Counted from the first letter of the stretch, positions 41,550-54,526 are shown. The stretch: 64,000 bases of DNA from Paulinella micropora (GCA_009731375.1 BJOX01000053.1:28291-92290); one strand, 5' to 3'. A program made the numbers and translations. The notes: a model not told the origin generated them from the sequence alone.

Positions 41550-42281
41550 ATATCTATCTACCTATCTACCTATCTATCTACCTATTTATCTACCTACCTA
41601 CCTACCTATCTATCTATCTATATATCTATCTATCTATATATCTATCTATCTATCTATCTATCTATTTATCTTCTATCTATCTATCTATCTATCCATCTAT
41701 CTATCTATCTATCTATCTAACTATCTATCTATCTAACTATCTATCTATCTATCTATCTATATATCTATCTATCTATCTATCTATCTTTTCTTTTTTCTCT
41801 TCTTCTATTTTCTGTTCCCATCTATTCTCTTTTCTTCTCTTCTCTTCTCTTATATTCTCTTCCTCTTCCTCTTTTGCTTCCTCTTCTATTCTATTCTTTT
41901 CTATTCTATTCCATCCATCCATCCCTTCTTTTGTTTATCTATCTATCTATCTATCCATCCATCCATTTATCTATCTATCTATCTATCTGTTATTCTGTTC
42001 TATTCTGTTATATCTTTTCTTTTATATTCTATTCTATTCTATTCTATTCTACTCTATTCTACTCTATTCTATTCTATTCTATTATATTATATTCTATTCT
42101 AATCTATTTATGCGTTCCTCCTTTTGTTTATCTATCTATCTATCTATCTACCTACCTACCTACCTATCTATCTACCTACCTATATCCGAAGACATAGGCA
42201 TCCATTCCACCCCGTCGCCAATCGGCGCCTGGGCAGCGGGCTAGAGGTGGACACATAGTCCTGGATTTATGCAGTCTGAAG

Positions 42282-42339
<58 letters not shown>

Positions 42340-42653
42340 GATAGATGGATAGATAGATAGATAGATAGATAGATAGGTAGGTAGGTAGGTAGGTGCAGAG
42401 CTGATAGACCTACCTACCTACCTACCTACCTACCTACCTATCTACTATCTATCTATCTATCTATCTATCTCTCCATCTATCTGTTTATCTATCTATCTAT
42501 TTATGTAACTTTTTGCTTTCTTTTCTCTTCTCTTCTCTTCTCTTCTCTCTTGCCCATTCCCAGCCCGCTATCCAGTTGCCGTGGCGGCGGGTTTGAATGG
42601 ATGCCTGTGTCTTTGGATATGCAGAGCTGATAGACCAAACATATCTATATATA

Positions 42654-42696
<43 letters not shown>

Positions 42697-42768
42697 ATAT
42701 ATATACTTATCTATCTATCTACCTACCTACCTACCTACCTACCTACCTTCCTATCTATCTATCTATCC

Positions 42769-42808
<40 letters not shown>

Positions 42809-42845
42809 ATCTATCTATTGTTCATCTACCTATCTATCCATCCAT

Positions 42846-42879
<34 letters not shown>

Positions 42880-42895
42880 GTCTATCTATCTATGT
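41453..42895. repeat. ATCT and TTCTA arrays with family D copies
   Basis: ATCT arrays with TTCTA pentamers (41,885-42,110), a short GATA block (42,280-42,395) and ATCT/ACCT arrays. Contains an inverted family-D fragment (42,183-42,280) and a plus-strand one (42,546-42,648). No gene seen. Confidence 0.9.
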
Positions 42896-42983
42896 TGCTG
42901 CTGTGTTCTTGCCTGTTTCGCGCGCGCGCAGAGTGTGCAGCACACAGCTCGGCGGCTGCATCATGTGTGCTGTGTATGTGCAG

Positions 42984-43061
42984 TCAGGAGAAACTGCGCT
43001 GGACTTCGCGCGCCAATACAAGCGTACAGAAACCATTAAGCTGCTGGAGGAGGCGGCGAAG
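42984..43061 (+). CDS. Ankyrin-repeat protein, copy 2 exon 4
   Basis: 26 codons: a shortened ankyrin repeat ([16 protein letters not shown]) plus KLLEEAAK. Acceptor GTGCAG, probable donor AAG|GTCACT. The post-donor sequence is conserved with copy 1, but no early stop follows in this copy. This closes the ankyrin domain, after which the protein becomes charged and probably helical. Confidence 0.75.
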
Positions 43062-43156
43062 GTCACTGCTGCCTGCGCTGCGCTCTGCCGTCTCTGCCAA
43101 CACACATGCCCTGCCACAGCACAGATAGCACACAGTGACAGGAAACATTTCTGCAG

Positions 43157-43159
<3 letters not shown>

Positions 43160-43230
<71 letters not shown>

Positions 43231-43451
43231 TATGCATGAACATACACATACGTATACACCACATATATATGCATGTGTATGTACGTACCTACGTACGTAT
43301 GTATGTATGTATGTATGTATGTATGTATAATTGTATATATGTATGAATGTATGTATGAATGTACATTGTACGTATCATTGTATCTTATACGTGTGCATAT
43401 TGTGTGTATGTACATATGTACACATAAATACACACATACACACATACATGC

Positions 43452-43497
<46 letters not shown>

Positions 43498-43500
43498 GCA

Positions 43501-43531
<31 letters not shown>

Positions 43532-43620
43532 GCACATACATATGTTGTATAAAGAATAATATAATATACACGCTGTCATACACGCACACAAATACACACA
43601 CTCACACCCACACACACCGG
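43160..43620. repeat. GA, ATGT and TACA arrays in intron 4, copy 2
   Basis: A (GA)n tract, ATGT repeats, then TACA and CA repeats. No gene seen. Confidence 0.85.
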
Positions 43621-43807
43621 GTAGACAAAGAAGTGGAGCAAGGGGGAAGGGGCATGTCTGGAAGTTTCGGTGCAGGTGACCTGTGCCGTGGTCCGACTGG
43701 TGGCAGCAGCACAGTGCCGCACGCTGCTGCTGTTGTCTGTTGCTGCTGCTGGGCGCGCCAGAGCGATGGGTGCTGAGCTGCCTGCTGGCCTGTGTGTGTG
43801 TGCGCAG

Positions 43808-43852
43808 ATGACCCCGCAGCAGCGCAAAGACAAGGGGAAATTCTTGACCGAG
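43808..43852 (+). CDS. Ankyrin-repeat protein, copy 2 exon 5
   Basis: 15 codons reading [15 protein letters not shown], after a GCGCAG acceptor and before GAG|GTAAGT, phase 0. One codon shorter than copy 1. The initial Met is internal, not a start. Confidence 0.65.
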
Positions 43853-43885
43853 GTAAGTACGTAGGTATGGAGATAAAGTGATAGC

Positions 43886-43927
<42 letters not shown>

Positions 43928-43950
43928 CATAGATAGATAGATAGATAGAC

Positions 43951-44032
<82 letters not shown>

Positions 44033-44102
44033 GAAACTAGCAAGGTAGGTAGTTACTAGGTAGGTAGATAGATAGGCAGTCAATGGATAGATAGATATAG
44101 AT

Positions 44103-44158
<56 letters not shown>

Positions 44159-44197
44159 GTAGGTAGGTAGGTAGGTAGGTAGATAGATAGAAGATAG

Positions 44198-44270
<73 letters not shown>

Positions 44271-44271
44271 C

Positions 44272-44335
<64 letters not shown>

Positions 44336-44470
44336 TCGATAGGTATCGATAGGTATCGATAGGTATCGATAGGTGTATCGATAGGTGTATCGATAGGTCT
44401 CGGTAGGTCTCGGTAGGTCTCGGTAGGTCTCGGTAGGTCTCGGTAGGTCGGTAGGTAGTAGGTAGGTAGG

Positions 44471-44558
<88 letters not shown>

Positions 44559-44682
44559 GAGATCGAGAGATCGGTAGGTATCGGTAGGTATCGGTAGGTA
44601 TCGGTAGGTATCGGTAGGTATCGGTAGGTAGGTAGGTAGGTAGGTAGGTAGGTAGGTAGGTAGGTAGGTAGATAGATAGATG

Positions 44683-44739
<57 letters not shown>

Positions 44740-44824
44740 GTAGGTAGGTAGAGAGATAGATAGGTAGAGAGATAGATAGGTAGATAGATAGATAGGTAGA
44801 TGGATAGGTAGGTAGGTAGATAGC

Positions 44825-44900
<76 letters not shown>

Positions 44901-44905
44901 CAAAG
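43853..44905. repeat. GATA/GGTA arrays with ATCGATAGGT and CTCGGTAGGT units
   Basis: GATA arrays; a ten-base TATCGATAGG-type unit at about 44,333-44,395; a TCTCGGTAGG unit repeated about five times to 44,455; and a TATCGGTAGG unit at about 44,570-44,630. Long minus-strand frames are YLSI repeats, not genes. Confidence 0.9.
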
Positions 44906-44949
44906 AGACAGACGCGGGCGTGTGAGGGCGGAGAGGAGAGGGGAGGGGC

Positions 44950-45039
44950 GTGCTGCGGCCTGGTCGGGGGGGGGGGGGGGGGGGGGGGNNNNNNNNNNGG
45001 GGGGCGCTGGAGGCTGGTTCAGCTGCTGCCCACCGCTTG

Positions 45040-45076
<37 letters not shown>

Positions 45077-45138
45077 AGAGAGAGACAGAGAGACACATAA
45101 AGTGTGTGTGTGTGTAGAGAGAGACATAAAGTGTGTGT

Positions 45139-45189
<51 letters not shown>

Positions 45190-45483
45190 TATGTGAGAAA
45201 GAGAGAGAGGGAGAGAGAGAGAGCTGGTGTGGGGTCTTCTTGGTCTTGCTCTCTGTTGGCGTGGTTGCGATGCTGTTTGGTTGTCTGCCGGTGTGTCTGC
45301 ACAGCACGGAGGAGGAGGAGGAGGAGGAGAAGAAGAAGAAGAAGAAGAAGAAGAAGAAGAAGAAGAAGAAGAAGAAGAAAGAAGAAAGAAGTAAGAAGAA
45401 AGAAGAAAGGAAGGAGAGAAGAGGGAGAAGGAAGAAGAAGAAGAAGAAGAAGAGAAGAAAAGAAGGAGGACGAGAAGGAGGAG

Positions 45484-45553
<70 letters not shown>

Positions 45554-45600
45554 NNNNNNNNNNTGCGGGCGGCGCGGTCGCATTGATTGTGCGTGTGCTG
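44950..45600. repeat. Poly-G tracts, GT, GA and GAA arrays with two 10-N gaps
   Basis: Poly-G runs of over 20 next to gaps at 44,989-44,998 and 45,554-45,563, with GT, GA and GAA/GAG arrays between. The flanking unique sequences match the exon-6 cassette of copy 1 (21,217-21,353). The arrays thus appear to have expanded inside the cassette, or the assembly joined two cassettes. Confidence 0.75.
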
Positions 45601-45605
45601 GGCAG

Positions 45606-45641
45606 GCGGAAACCAAGAAGGCGGACGAAGAGGCCAAGAAG
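45606..45641 (+). CDS. Ankyrin-repeat protein, copy 2 exon 6
   Basis: 12 codons reading AETKKADEEAKK, after GGGCAG and before GTAAGG, phase 0. Part of the charged Ala/Lys/Glu-rich tail, likely coiled or helical. Confidence 0.6.
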
Positions 45642-45760
45642 GTAAGGGCGTTACCAACCCCCTCACCCCCATCCAACCCGAATGTCATGTTGTGTCTTAT
45701 GGTTGTCTGCGCGTGTGCTTGTATCAGGTTGTGTATGTATGCGGTCTGTGTCTGCTTGTT

Positions 45761-45764
<4 letters not shown>

Positions 45765-45803
<39 letters not shown>

Positions 45804-45990
45804 GTGGTGTGTGTGTGTGTGTGTGTATTTGTGTGTGTGTGTGTGTTGTGTGTGTGTTTGTGTGTGTGTGTGTGTTTGAGAGGGAGGGAGGGAGAGAGAG
45901 AGAGTAAGAGAGAAATGGAGAGAGAGAAGAGAGAAGGAGAGAGAGAGGGAGAGAGGATGGATGGATGGGTGGATAGATAGACAGACAGAT

Positions 45991-46063
<73 letters not shown>

Positions 46064-46096
46064 CTATCTAGGTAGGTAGGTAGGTAGGTAGGTAGG

Positions 46097-46137
<41 letters not shown>

Positions 46138-46179
46138 TCATAGATTCATAGATTCATAGATTCATAGATTCATAGATTC

Positions 46180-46247
<68 letters not shown>

Positions 46248-46300
46248 GTAGGTAGGTAGGTAGATAGATAGAAAGATAGATAGACAGTAAGATATTTGTG

Positions 46301-46355
<55 letters not shown>

Positions 46356-46392
46356 ACATGGAGAGAGAGAGAGACATGGAGAGAGAGAGAGA

Positions 46393-46440
<48 letters not shown>

Positions 46441-46632
46441 GAGAGACAGAGAGAGAGAGAAGAAAAAAGGAAATAAAGAGAGAGAGAGAGAGAGAGAGAG
46501 GATGGATGGATGGATAGACAGACAGATACAAATAGATAGATAATAGGAAATAAAGAGAGAGAGAGAGAGAGAGAGAGGATGGATGGATGGATAGACAGAC
46601 AGATACAAATAGATAGATAAATAGATAAATAA

Positions 46633-46699
<67 letters not shown>
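45765..46699. repeat. CT, GT, GA and GATA arrays
   Basis: CT then GT then GA arrays, GATA/GGTA arrays, a GATTCATA octamer array (46,136-46,182), a GT and GA block, and GATA up to the inverted family-B element. No gene seen. Confidence 0.9.
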
Positions 46700-46702
<3 letters not shown>

Positions 46703-48192
46703 GAGATGTCGCAAAGGAATGTAGTCCTTGCAAAGGAACGCAGTTTCACATCAAACAGTAATTTGTGTACTGTGCATGTGTCCGGGATGGGAATCACGGG
46801 TAGACTGTGTTCTGGAAAAAAGAAGAGGAGGAAGGACGTTGAAGAAAAAGGCAATCTAGGAATGGAGAGTGGGGAGGATAAGGAAGAAGAGAAAGAAAAG
46901 GAAGCCGTTAGTCCAAGTGTTTTGAGCACCGTAAGCTTGCGCAAGCTACAATGATGACATTGTATGAGGCCTAAACCCCCGAAGGGACCTAGCCCGGGCT
47001 ATGCAACACTGGACGGCTATGACGGAATGCAGGATGAGAGATAAGGGGAGGATGAGAGGGAGGGCGGATTGGAGTTCTTCTTCAATGTCTGTCCATACTC
47101 TTGGTGTTGATGGCAAAATCAGGTGCTTTCTTCTTTCGATTGGTTCTTTCGGGGCACTTCTTGGACGAAATGAGAGTATGTCTCGGCGTCAACACTATGG
47201 GTGGAATCCGGGTTGACAATGCCGGGTTGTGACTTATACTAGTGATGGACGTGCACTTTTGGACTCTTCTTTTCGAGGAGGCTCGAAGGATCTTCGTAAG
47301 GGTGGACATGAGCAAAATCTTCTCCAAGGGGTTTGAAGAAAAAGGCAAAATGGAGAGTGGGGTCTTGAGGAGGACAAGGAAGAAGAGAAAGAAAAGGAAG
47401 CCGTTCAAGCCGTTAGTCCAAGTGTTTTGAGCACCGTAAGCTTGCGCAAGCTACAATGATGACATTGTATGAGGCCTAAACCCCCGCAGGGACCTAGCCC
47501 GGGCTATGCAACACTGGACGGCTATGATGGAATGCAGTCACCAATACGGACTAGAGGAAGATTAGTCCAATTTTTGACTGCACAGGAGCGATAAATCGCA
47601 AAAGAGCAACGAGCTACGCAGGAGGATAGCTTGAAGCAAAGGGATTTGGATTGGGGATGGGAAAAACCCAAGGCGCGGAAACATCGATGAACAGAGAACG
47701 ATACCATGCCGCGAGCCCCGCATTCGATTGGTCGAAGGTGGCAGGTCCATCCGTTGTCCTCGATTTGAGATTTGAGCTTGTTGTATCGGTTGGTCTTGTA
47801 GGCTCGTGCGTCAAGGATGTTTTCCTCGACCGGGCACGTTAGCTCGATCAGAATACATATCTTGGTAGACAGTGACCAGACAACGATATCGGGGCGGAGG
47901 TCAGTGACACAAATGTGGACAGGAAAGGCTTGCTCAGAACCGGTGTATTGGGTTTGGAGTTGCCAATCGTTTGCAGTGTCAAGCAGGGATGGTCGATGAA
48001 ATGACTGTCTCTTAGGCTTCTGCTCGCCCTCTTTCACAAACATAGACTTTGATTCATTTTGGTCTATAGGGGAGCGTTTGTTATGGCTCTCGATGTGTTT
48101 TTGAAGGGGAGCTTCAATAGTGCAGAGCACAGAGTCATGACGCCAGGTATAGCGGCCTTGTTTGAGGGCAACATGGCAACCGGAGAGGATGT

Positions 48193-48193
<1 letters not shown>
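46700..48193 (-). mobile_element. Family B non-LTR retrotransposon, inverted, with coding end
   Basis: On the minus strand this runs from 48,193 (abutting ATCT, GATA on the plus strand) to the family-B 3' terminus at 46,700, again followed by ATCT. It contains the C-terminal coding region (47,522-48,193) and a 3' UTR. The UTR is complex: the stretch with AAGCTTGCGCAAGC occurs twice (about 46,930 and 47,435), and a segment like the 37,226 variant lies between. The element is therefore a composite of nested or duplicated copies. Confidence 0.75.
47522..48193 (-). pseudogene. Non-LTR retrotransposon C-terminus with restriction-like endonuclease
   Basis: A 5'-truncated frame, open to the edge at 48,193, ending in a stop at 47,522. 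It begins with an ILSGC...[14 protein letters not shown] stretch, typical of the Cys/His region after the reverse transcriptase in non-LTR elements. A PD-(D/E)xK-like endonuclease follows: RPDIVVWS, then [12 protein letters not shown], then A-YK-NRY. Such restriction-like endonucleases nick a specific DNA target to prime reverse transcription. Families carrying them (R2, R4/Dong, NeSL types) are often site-specific. The reverse transcriptase itself is missing. The internal GTG often chosen as a start is not real. Confidence 0.8.
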
Positions 48194-48959
<766 letters not shown>

Positions 48960-49001
48960 CAGTAGAATAGGCAACCACTTGACGCGCGATANNNNNNNNN
49001 N

Positions 49002-49066
49002 AGGTAGGTAGGTAGGTGGGTAGGTAGGGTATTTAAGGTAGGTAGGGTATTTAGGATATGTAGGTC

Positions 49067-49141
<75 letters not shown>

Positions 49142-49233
49142 TGATGGTTGGATGGACGGGTAGAGAGATAGATAGAGGTAGAGAGAGAGATAGTGATAGA
49201 TATAGATAGATAGATAGACAGATAGATGGATAT

Positions 49234-49314
<81 letters not shown>

Positions 49315-49356
49315 TCGATATCTATCGATAGGTAAGGTAGGTAGGTAGGTAGGTAG

Positions 49357-49403
<47 letters not shown>

Positions 49404-49467
49404 CAGATAGATAGATAAGCAGATAGATAGATAGGTAGGTAGGTAGGGTATTTAGGATATGTAGGTC

Positions 49468-49540
<73 letters not shown>

Positions 49541-49573
49541 GTAGGTAGGTAGGTAGGTGGGTGGGTGGGTGGG

Positions 49574-49626
<53 letters not shown>

Positions 49627-49691
49627 GGATGGATAGATGGATGGATAGATGGATGGATGAATGGATGGTTGGATGGTTGGATAGATAGATG

Positions 49692-49745
<54 letters not shown>

Positions 49746-49765
49746 TAAAGAGAGATAAAGAGATT

Positions 49766-49833
<68 letters not shown>

Positions 49834-49880
49834 TAAATAGACATCGATAGATGTAGATAGGTAGGTAGGTAGGTAGGTAG

Positions 49881-49960
<80 letters not shown>

Positions 49961-49962
49961 GA
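49002..49962. repeat. GATA/GGTA/GGAT arrays
   Basis: GATA arrays with GGTA, GGTG and GGAT blocks and two copies of a short GGGTATTTAGGATATGTAGG motif near 49,045 and 49,447. No gene seen. Confidence 0.9.
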
Positions 49963-50216
49963 GATATCGACTAATGTCAGAAAAAAGAAGCTTCTGATTT
50001 CGTCAACCAAGGAAGTCTGTGGGTAAAGTATTAACCCGATGCCCAGCTAAGCGGTGATGTTTGCACGGAAGGGACTGATACAGGCGATACCAAAGCTCCC
50101 TAGTACCAGGCGGGGCCAGGGCTCGTTCCATAAGCGCCCCTTGCAGAACGAGCTCCCACCTCCATTACAGAGGGCCCAGTAAGCAGATGGAGTTTCGAGA
50201 CTGTTCGACAGTCTAG
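49963..50216 (-). mobile_element. Family A 3' end, minus strand, cut by gap
   Basis: Reverse complement of the family-A terminus, running from GATA repeats at 49,963 to the N gap at 50,217. It matches 15,340-15,604. Confidence 0.65.
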
Positions 50217-50814
50217 NNNNNNNNNNNNNNNNNNNNNNNNNNNNNNNNNNNNNNNNNNNNNNNNNNNNNNNNNNNNNNNNNNNNNNNNNNNNNNNNNNNN
50301 NNNNNNNNNNNNNNNNNNNNNNNNNNNNNNNNNNNNNNNNNNNNNNNNNNNNNNNNNNNNNNNNNNNNNNNNNNNNNNNNNNNNNNNNNNNNNNNNNNNN
50401 NNNNNNNNNNNNNNNNNNNNNNNNNNNNNNNNNNNNNNNNNNNNNNNNNNNNNNNNNNNNNNNNNNNNNNNNNNNNNNNNNNNNNNNNNNNNNNNNNNNN
50501 NNNNNNNNNNNNNNNNNNNNNNNNNNNNNNNNNNNNNNNNNNNNNNNNNNNNNNNNNNNNNNNNNNNNNNNNNNNNNNNNNNNNNNNNNNNNNNNNNNNN
50601 NNNNNNNNNNNNNNNNNNNNNNNNNNNNNNNNNNNNNNNNNNNNNNNNNNNNNNNNNNNNNNNNNNNNNNNNNNNNNNNNNNNNNNNNNNNNNNNNNNNN
50701 NNNNNNNNNNNNNNNNNNNNNNNNNNNNNNNNNNNNNNNNNNNNNNNNNNNNNNNNNNNNNNNNNNNNNNNNNNNNNNNNNNNNNNNNNNNNNNNNNNNN
50801 NNNNNNNNNNNNNN
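50217..50814. other. Assembly gap (N)
   Basis: 598 N between a family-A element and a poly-G tract. Confidence 0.99.
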
Positions 50815-50847
<33 letters not shown>

Positions 50848-51208
50848 GGGGTTGCGGAGAGGTCGACAGAAGGAGGAAGGATGATGGGGAGAGGCGAGGG
50901 GCGTGCTGCGGCCTGGTTGGGGGTGCTGGAGGCGGCGCGGTCACATGTGTGCGCGTGGCTGCTTCAGCTGCTGCCCACCGCTTGCTGTGTGTGTGTGTGT
51001 GTGTGTGCTTTTATGTTCCTTTTCATGCGCTATTGTACGTGTCGGCTCGTCTTTGGGTGCGTTTGCTTGCCCCTGGACGGGCCTGCGGGCCTGGTGGAGC
51101 AGAGCGTGCGCCTTTACTGCTGCTGTGCACCAATATGCACACCCCTCACGCTGCAGCGCAGCGCAGCGCATCTGCCCACGACCCATGTACGTGTGCGCGT
51201 GTACGTAG

Positions 51209-51244
51209 GAAGGTGAGCTGGAAAAGGCGAAACAAGCAGCAGAG
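51209..51244 (+). CDS. Ankyrin-repeat protein, exon 7 (third exon-6-like cassette)
   Basis: 12 codons reading EGELEKAKQAAE, after a TACGTAG acceptor and before GAG|GTCTCC, phase 0. The 110 bp at 50,885-50,995 resemble the sequence before exon 6 in the other two copies (GGGGCGTGCTGCGGCCTGGT and CAGCTGCTGCCCA). This makes it a third paralogous cassette of the charged tail. An internal GGTGAG could serve as an alternative donor. Confidence 0.5.
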
Positions 51245-51279
51245 GTCTCCACAGACATGCATGTACATGCAAACACCAT

Positions 51280-51281
<2 letters not shown>

Positions 51282-51318
<37 letters not shown>
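51282..51318. repeat. GA array
   Basis: A short (GA)n tract after exon 7, in the same relative place as after exon 4. Confidence 0.9.
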
Positions 51319-51323
<5 letters not shown>

Positions 51324-51459
51324 AGACACAGGAGTAGAAGGAGGAGGATGAGAAATTTTCACGCAGTTCAGCATAGCAATATAATACACGAAGTAGACCA
51401 CTGGCGTTTAGGGCATGTTTGCTTGGGTTCCATTATCTATCTATCTATCTATCTATCTA

Positions 51460-51460
51460 C

Positions 51461-51518
<58 letters not shown>
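51460..51518. repeat. ATT array upstream of SINE
   Basis: An ATT array directly abutting the 5' head of the SINE. Confidence 0.95.
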
Positions 51519-51785
51519 TGGACACCGTGATAGCCCAGTGGTCAAGTTCTACCATCTGGGCCCTGTCGCCAGTTCGATTCCCGTCGGTGCCACCAGTATT
51601 TTCATTGAACATACCGGTCTATTTCTGGACCAGTATTTTCATTGAACATACCGGCCCGTCTGGAAGTGTTGGAACTGCCCTTGCGGGGGTGTCATTAGAG
51701 CTTATCGTCAATTCTTCGTACTCCCCTCACGGGTGAGACGATGGAGGCGCATGTGCAGAAATGCATCAGCCATTGACAGAGAAGC
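51519..51785 (+). mobile_element. tRNA-derived SINE in ATT array
   Basis: Starts with a tRNA-like head of about 75 bp: GACACCGTGATAGCCCAG contains an A-box-like element, AGTTCGATTCCCG is a B-box, and the 3' side CGGTGCC can pair with CACCG at the 5' side. A body of about 190 bp follows, including an internal direct repeat of about 39 bp (TATTTTCATTGAACATACCG twice). It ends in ATT repeats. SINEs of this kind are transcribed by RNA polymerase III from the A/B boxes and mobilised by a partner LINE. A functional tRNA is unlikely because the stem pairing is poor. Confidence 0.75.
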
Positions 51786-51787
51786 AC

Positions 51788-51853
<66 letters not shown>

Positions 51854-51862
51854 CATTATTAC

Positions 51863-51898
<36 letters not shown>

Positions 51899-51904
51899 TT
51901 TTAC

Positions 51905-51955
<51 letters not shown>

Positions 51956-52035
51956 TATTATTACTATTATTATTATTATTATTATTACTATATTATTATT
52001 ATGATTATTACTACTACTACTACTACTACTACTAC

Positions 52036-52131
<96 letters not shown>

Positions 52132-52160
52132 CATCATCATTATTTTTATCATCATCGATA
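51786..52160. repeat. ATT/ACT trinucleotide array 3' of SINE
   Basis: About 370 bp of ATT with ACT interruptions. Frames read as poly-Leu, poly-Tyr or poly-Ile. Confidence 0.95.
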
Positions 52161-52214
52161 GGTAGGTAGGTAGGTAGGTAGATAGGTAGATAGATTTGTA
52201 TTTTGCCTTGGTAA

Positions 52215-52288
52215 AAACACCAACTAACCCTAAGTTTAACCCCAACTTTAACCCTAACCTAACCCTAACCTTAACCTTAACCCTAACA
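52215..52288 (-). repeat. Degenerate interstitial telomere-like repeats
   Basis: A series of CCCTAA/CCTTAA/CCCCAA units, in the opposite strand sense to the GTTAGG units at 26.5 kb. Followed by a TA array (52,290-52,360). Some units are changed, so it looks old. Confidence 0.55.
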
Positions 52289-52304
52289 TTATATGTATAT
52301 ATAC

Positions 52305-52365
<61 letters not shown>

Positions 52366-52635
52366 CGCGCCTCTGTGTGTATATGCATGTATCTAAGTTT
52401 TTCTCTTTTTTCCCGTCTAAGATAGATAGATAGATAGATAGATGGATAGATGGATAGCAGTTGCACTTGCTCAGCAGCAGTGAGCAGGCATGGAATGCTC
52501 ACAGAAATTAATCTTTGCACACATCACAGTCTTTTGCACTAAACTATAGACACACAAATTAATCAGTGTGCATAATAGAGTATTAATGTTTTTTGGTACC
52601 TATGTCCATGTATGGCGTGGTGCGTTGATGTACAG

Positions 52636-52743
52636 CTGCAAGCTGCCTCAGGCGGCGGCGGCTGGCAAGTGAGTCAGGGCCAGCTGGACGCGCTCAAGGC
52701 GGTGGAGCTGGACGTGGAGACCTTAGCCAACATCAACGACGAG
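52636..52743 (+). CDS. Ankyrin-repeat protein, exon 8
   Basis: 36 codons: a Gly-rich turn (SGGGGW) and then an amphipathic segment (QLDALKAVELDVETLANINDE). Acceptor GTACAG, probable donor GAG|GTCTCC, phase 0. Without that donor the frame stops five codons on. A strong-looking GTGAGT lies inside at about 52,666, but splicing there would lose most of the exon. No family recognised. Confidence 0.55.
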
Positions 52744-53020
52744 GTCTCCATGCGTGTCTGAGAGACTTCTATAATATCTATGCTAATGTTGGTGGTGATG
52801 GTGGTGGATGCGGTATGTGCCACGCCTTGGCAGCCAGAACTGGCTGTGAAGGAAACGCTTGAGAAGCAAGCGAGCGCACACGCACAGCGCTGATTTACCA
52901 ACATGACTCCTGTGTGTGTCTTGTGGTTTTCCCAATAGGAACGTAGAGAGGCATCGAGAAGTGGCTACTTCTTGACACACCTTTGACATATACATCGTGT
53001 ACATAAGCTTATATATATAT

Positions 53021-53160
<140 letters not shown>

Positions 53161-53389
53161 TAAAAAAATCCACACACGCCCCCCCCCCGCCCCCCGAGGG
53201 CCGCCGCTTCCCTTGTCATCGTGGTGAAAAAAACTTAGTCAAAAAACTTAGCAAAGAATCTGGAAAATTTATGGTAAATTTTGAGTCCCTTGTGAAAAAA
53301 GTCTCCAGCCACGGCCAAATCTGCATGTCCGGAAACGGAAAACAGGGAGACAACTTCGGGCGTAGGGAAAAATATACATATGCTGCGTT

Positions 53390-53444
<55 letters not shown>

Positions 53445-53642
53445 GTGCGTGTATGTCACGCATCTTATGTAGGCACGTATGTAGCACATACTTATTGCTT
53501 GTATGTGTATGTATGTGTATGTGTGCGTATGTAGCAAATATGTGCGGACAACGCAAAGGTGTGCATGTCGGCAGAAATAGAATATCCACATCTTTGTCCG
53601 TGTTGTTTGAAAGTGTGTTTTTACATGGCGTGTGTGTATATG

Positions 53643-53687
<45 letters not shown>

Positions 53688-53777
53688 GAGCTGGAAGAGC
53701 TGTTCACTGCCATGGACGTGTCGGTCCCAAACAAGATGAAGATCAAGGCGACCAAGAGGATCCTAGCCAAGAAATAA
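53688..53777 (+). CDS. Ankyrin-repeat protein, terminal exon
   Basis: 29 codons and a TAA stop: an acidic helix (ELEELFTAMDVSV) and a basic end (KMKIKATKRILAKK). Acceptor GTGTAG, phase 0. The stop codon sits inside AATAAA (53,773-53,778), so the polyadenylation signal overlaps the end of the frame. Joined to exon 1 and the copy-2 exons 2-6 plus exons 7 and 8, the protein would have about 232 residues. Confidence 0.65.
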   Translation, partial: ELEELFTAMDVSVPNKMKIKATKRILAKK

Positions 53778-53785
53778 AGTGCGCT

Positions 53786-54125
53786 CTTCTTCTTCTTATT
53801 CTTCTTCTTCTTCTTCTTCTTCTTCTTCTTCTTCTTTTTCGTCGTCGTCGTCGTCGTCGTCTTCTTCTTCTTCATCAACAGCAGCAGCAGCAACAAAAAC
53901 AACAACGCTCAGAAAAAAGATATGTAACTGTCTACAACAACAACAACAACAACAGCAGCAGCAGCAGCAGCAACAACAACATCAACATTAAGAGCTATGT
54001 ATGTATGTATGTATGTATGTATCTATGTATGTATCTATGTATGTATCTATGTATATATCTATGTATGTATGTATGTATGTATGTATGTATGTATATGTAT
54101 GCACATGTATGTATATTAGTATGAA
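53786..54125. repeat. TTC, CGT, CAA/CAG and ATGT arrays
   Basis: TTC array with a CGT block, CAG/CAA arrays (53,878-53,980) and ATGT repeats. No gene seen. Confidence 0.85.
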
Positions 54126-54319
54126 TTCATGTTAGTATGATTTGTATGTATGTATGTATGTATGTATGTATCGCGCGGGGCGACTCGTTCTCCGCCATAT
54201 TCTTTCATCCTTGTGTGTGTGTGTGTGTGTATTTGTTTGTTTGTTTGTTTGTTTGTTGTCGTTGTCGTTGTCGTTGTTGTTCTTGTCGTCGTCGTCGTTG
54301 TTGTTGTTGTTGTTGTTTG

Positions 54320-54526
54320 CCAGGGAGCTGCTCGCTTCAGCGCTTGTCCACAGCAATGGTGCAGACCACCGTCGTCACGCCTTGTCGCAACCGGGCCGGC
54401 CTTGTGCGGCGGTGGCCCACGAGCGCACCCGCGGCGGACCCCGCTGCCCCGCGGCGACTGATGCAACAGACTGGTTCCTCTGGACAGGAAGCTCTTTTCC
54501 ACGAGACTGATGCGCAGCAACGATGA
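54320..54526 (+). other. GC-rich segment, possible coding remnant
   Basis: About 200 bp of GC-rich sequence that follows GTTT, GTC and GTT arrays. One frame has an ATG at 54,356 and stops near 54,524 (begins MVQTTVVTPCRNR). A second frame is also open. Neither resembles a known family. It is the last GC-rich host-like sequence before the AT-rich island. Confidence 0.2.

Noticed and set aside
45300-45480. E/K-rich coding exon after a CACAG acceptor-like site
   Set aside because: It is a pure GAG/GAA array next to a poly-G gap, with no counterpart in the other cassettes.
43385-45688. 767-codon minus-strand frame spanning several exons and gaps
   Set aside because: Almost entirely YLSI, LSLS and poly-Pro from GATA, GA and G arrays, and antisense to the ankyrin exons.
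51521-51596. A functional tRNA gene
   Set aside because: A- and B-box-like parts are present but the acceptor stem pairs poorly and the same head is joined to a common body in three copies, as in a SINE.
52938-52985. Extra exon after CCCAATAG in the last intron
   Set aside because: The frame stops soon (reading ends LTHL) and no good donor lies before the stop.
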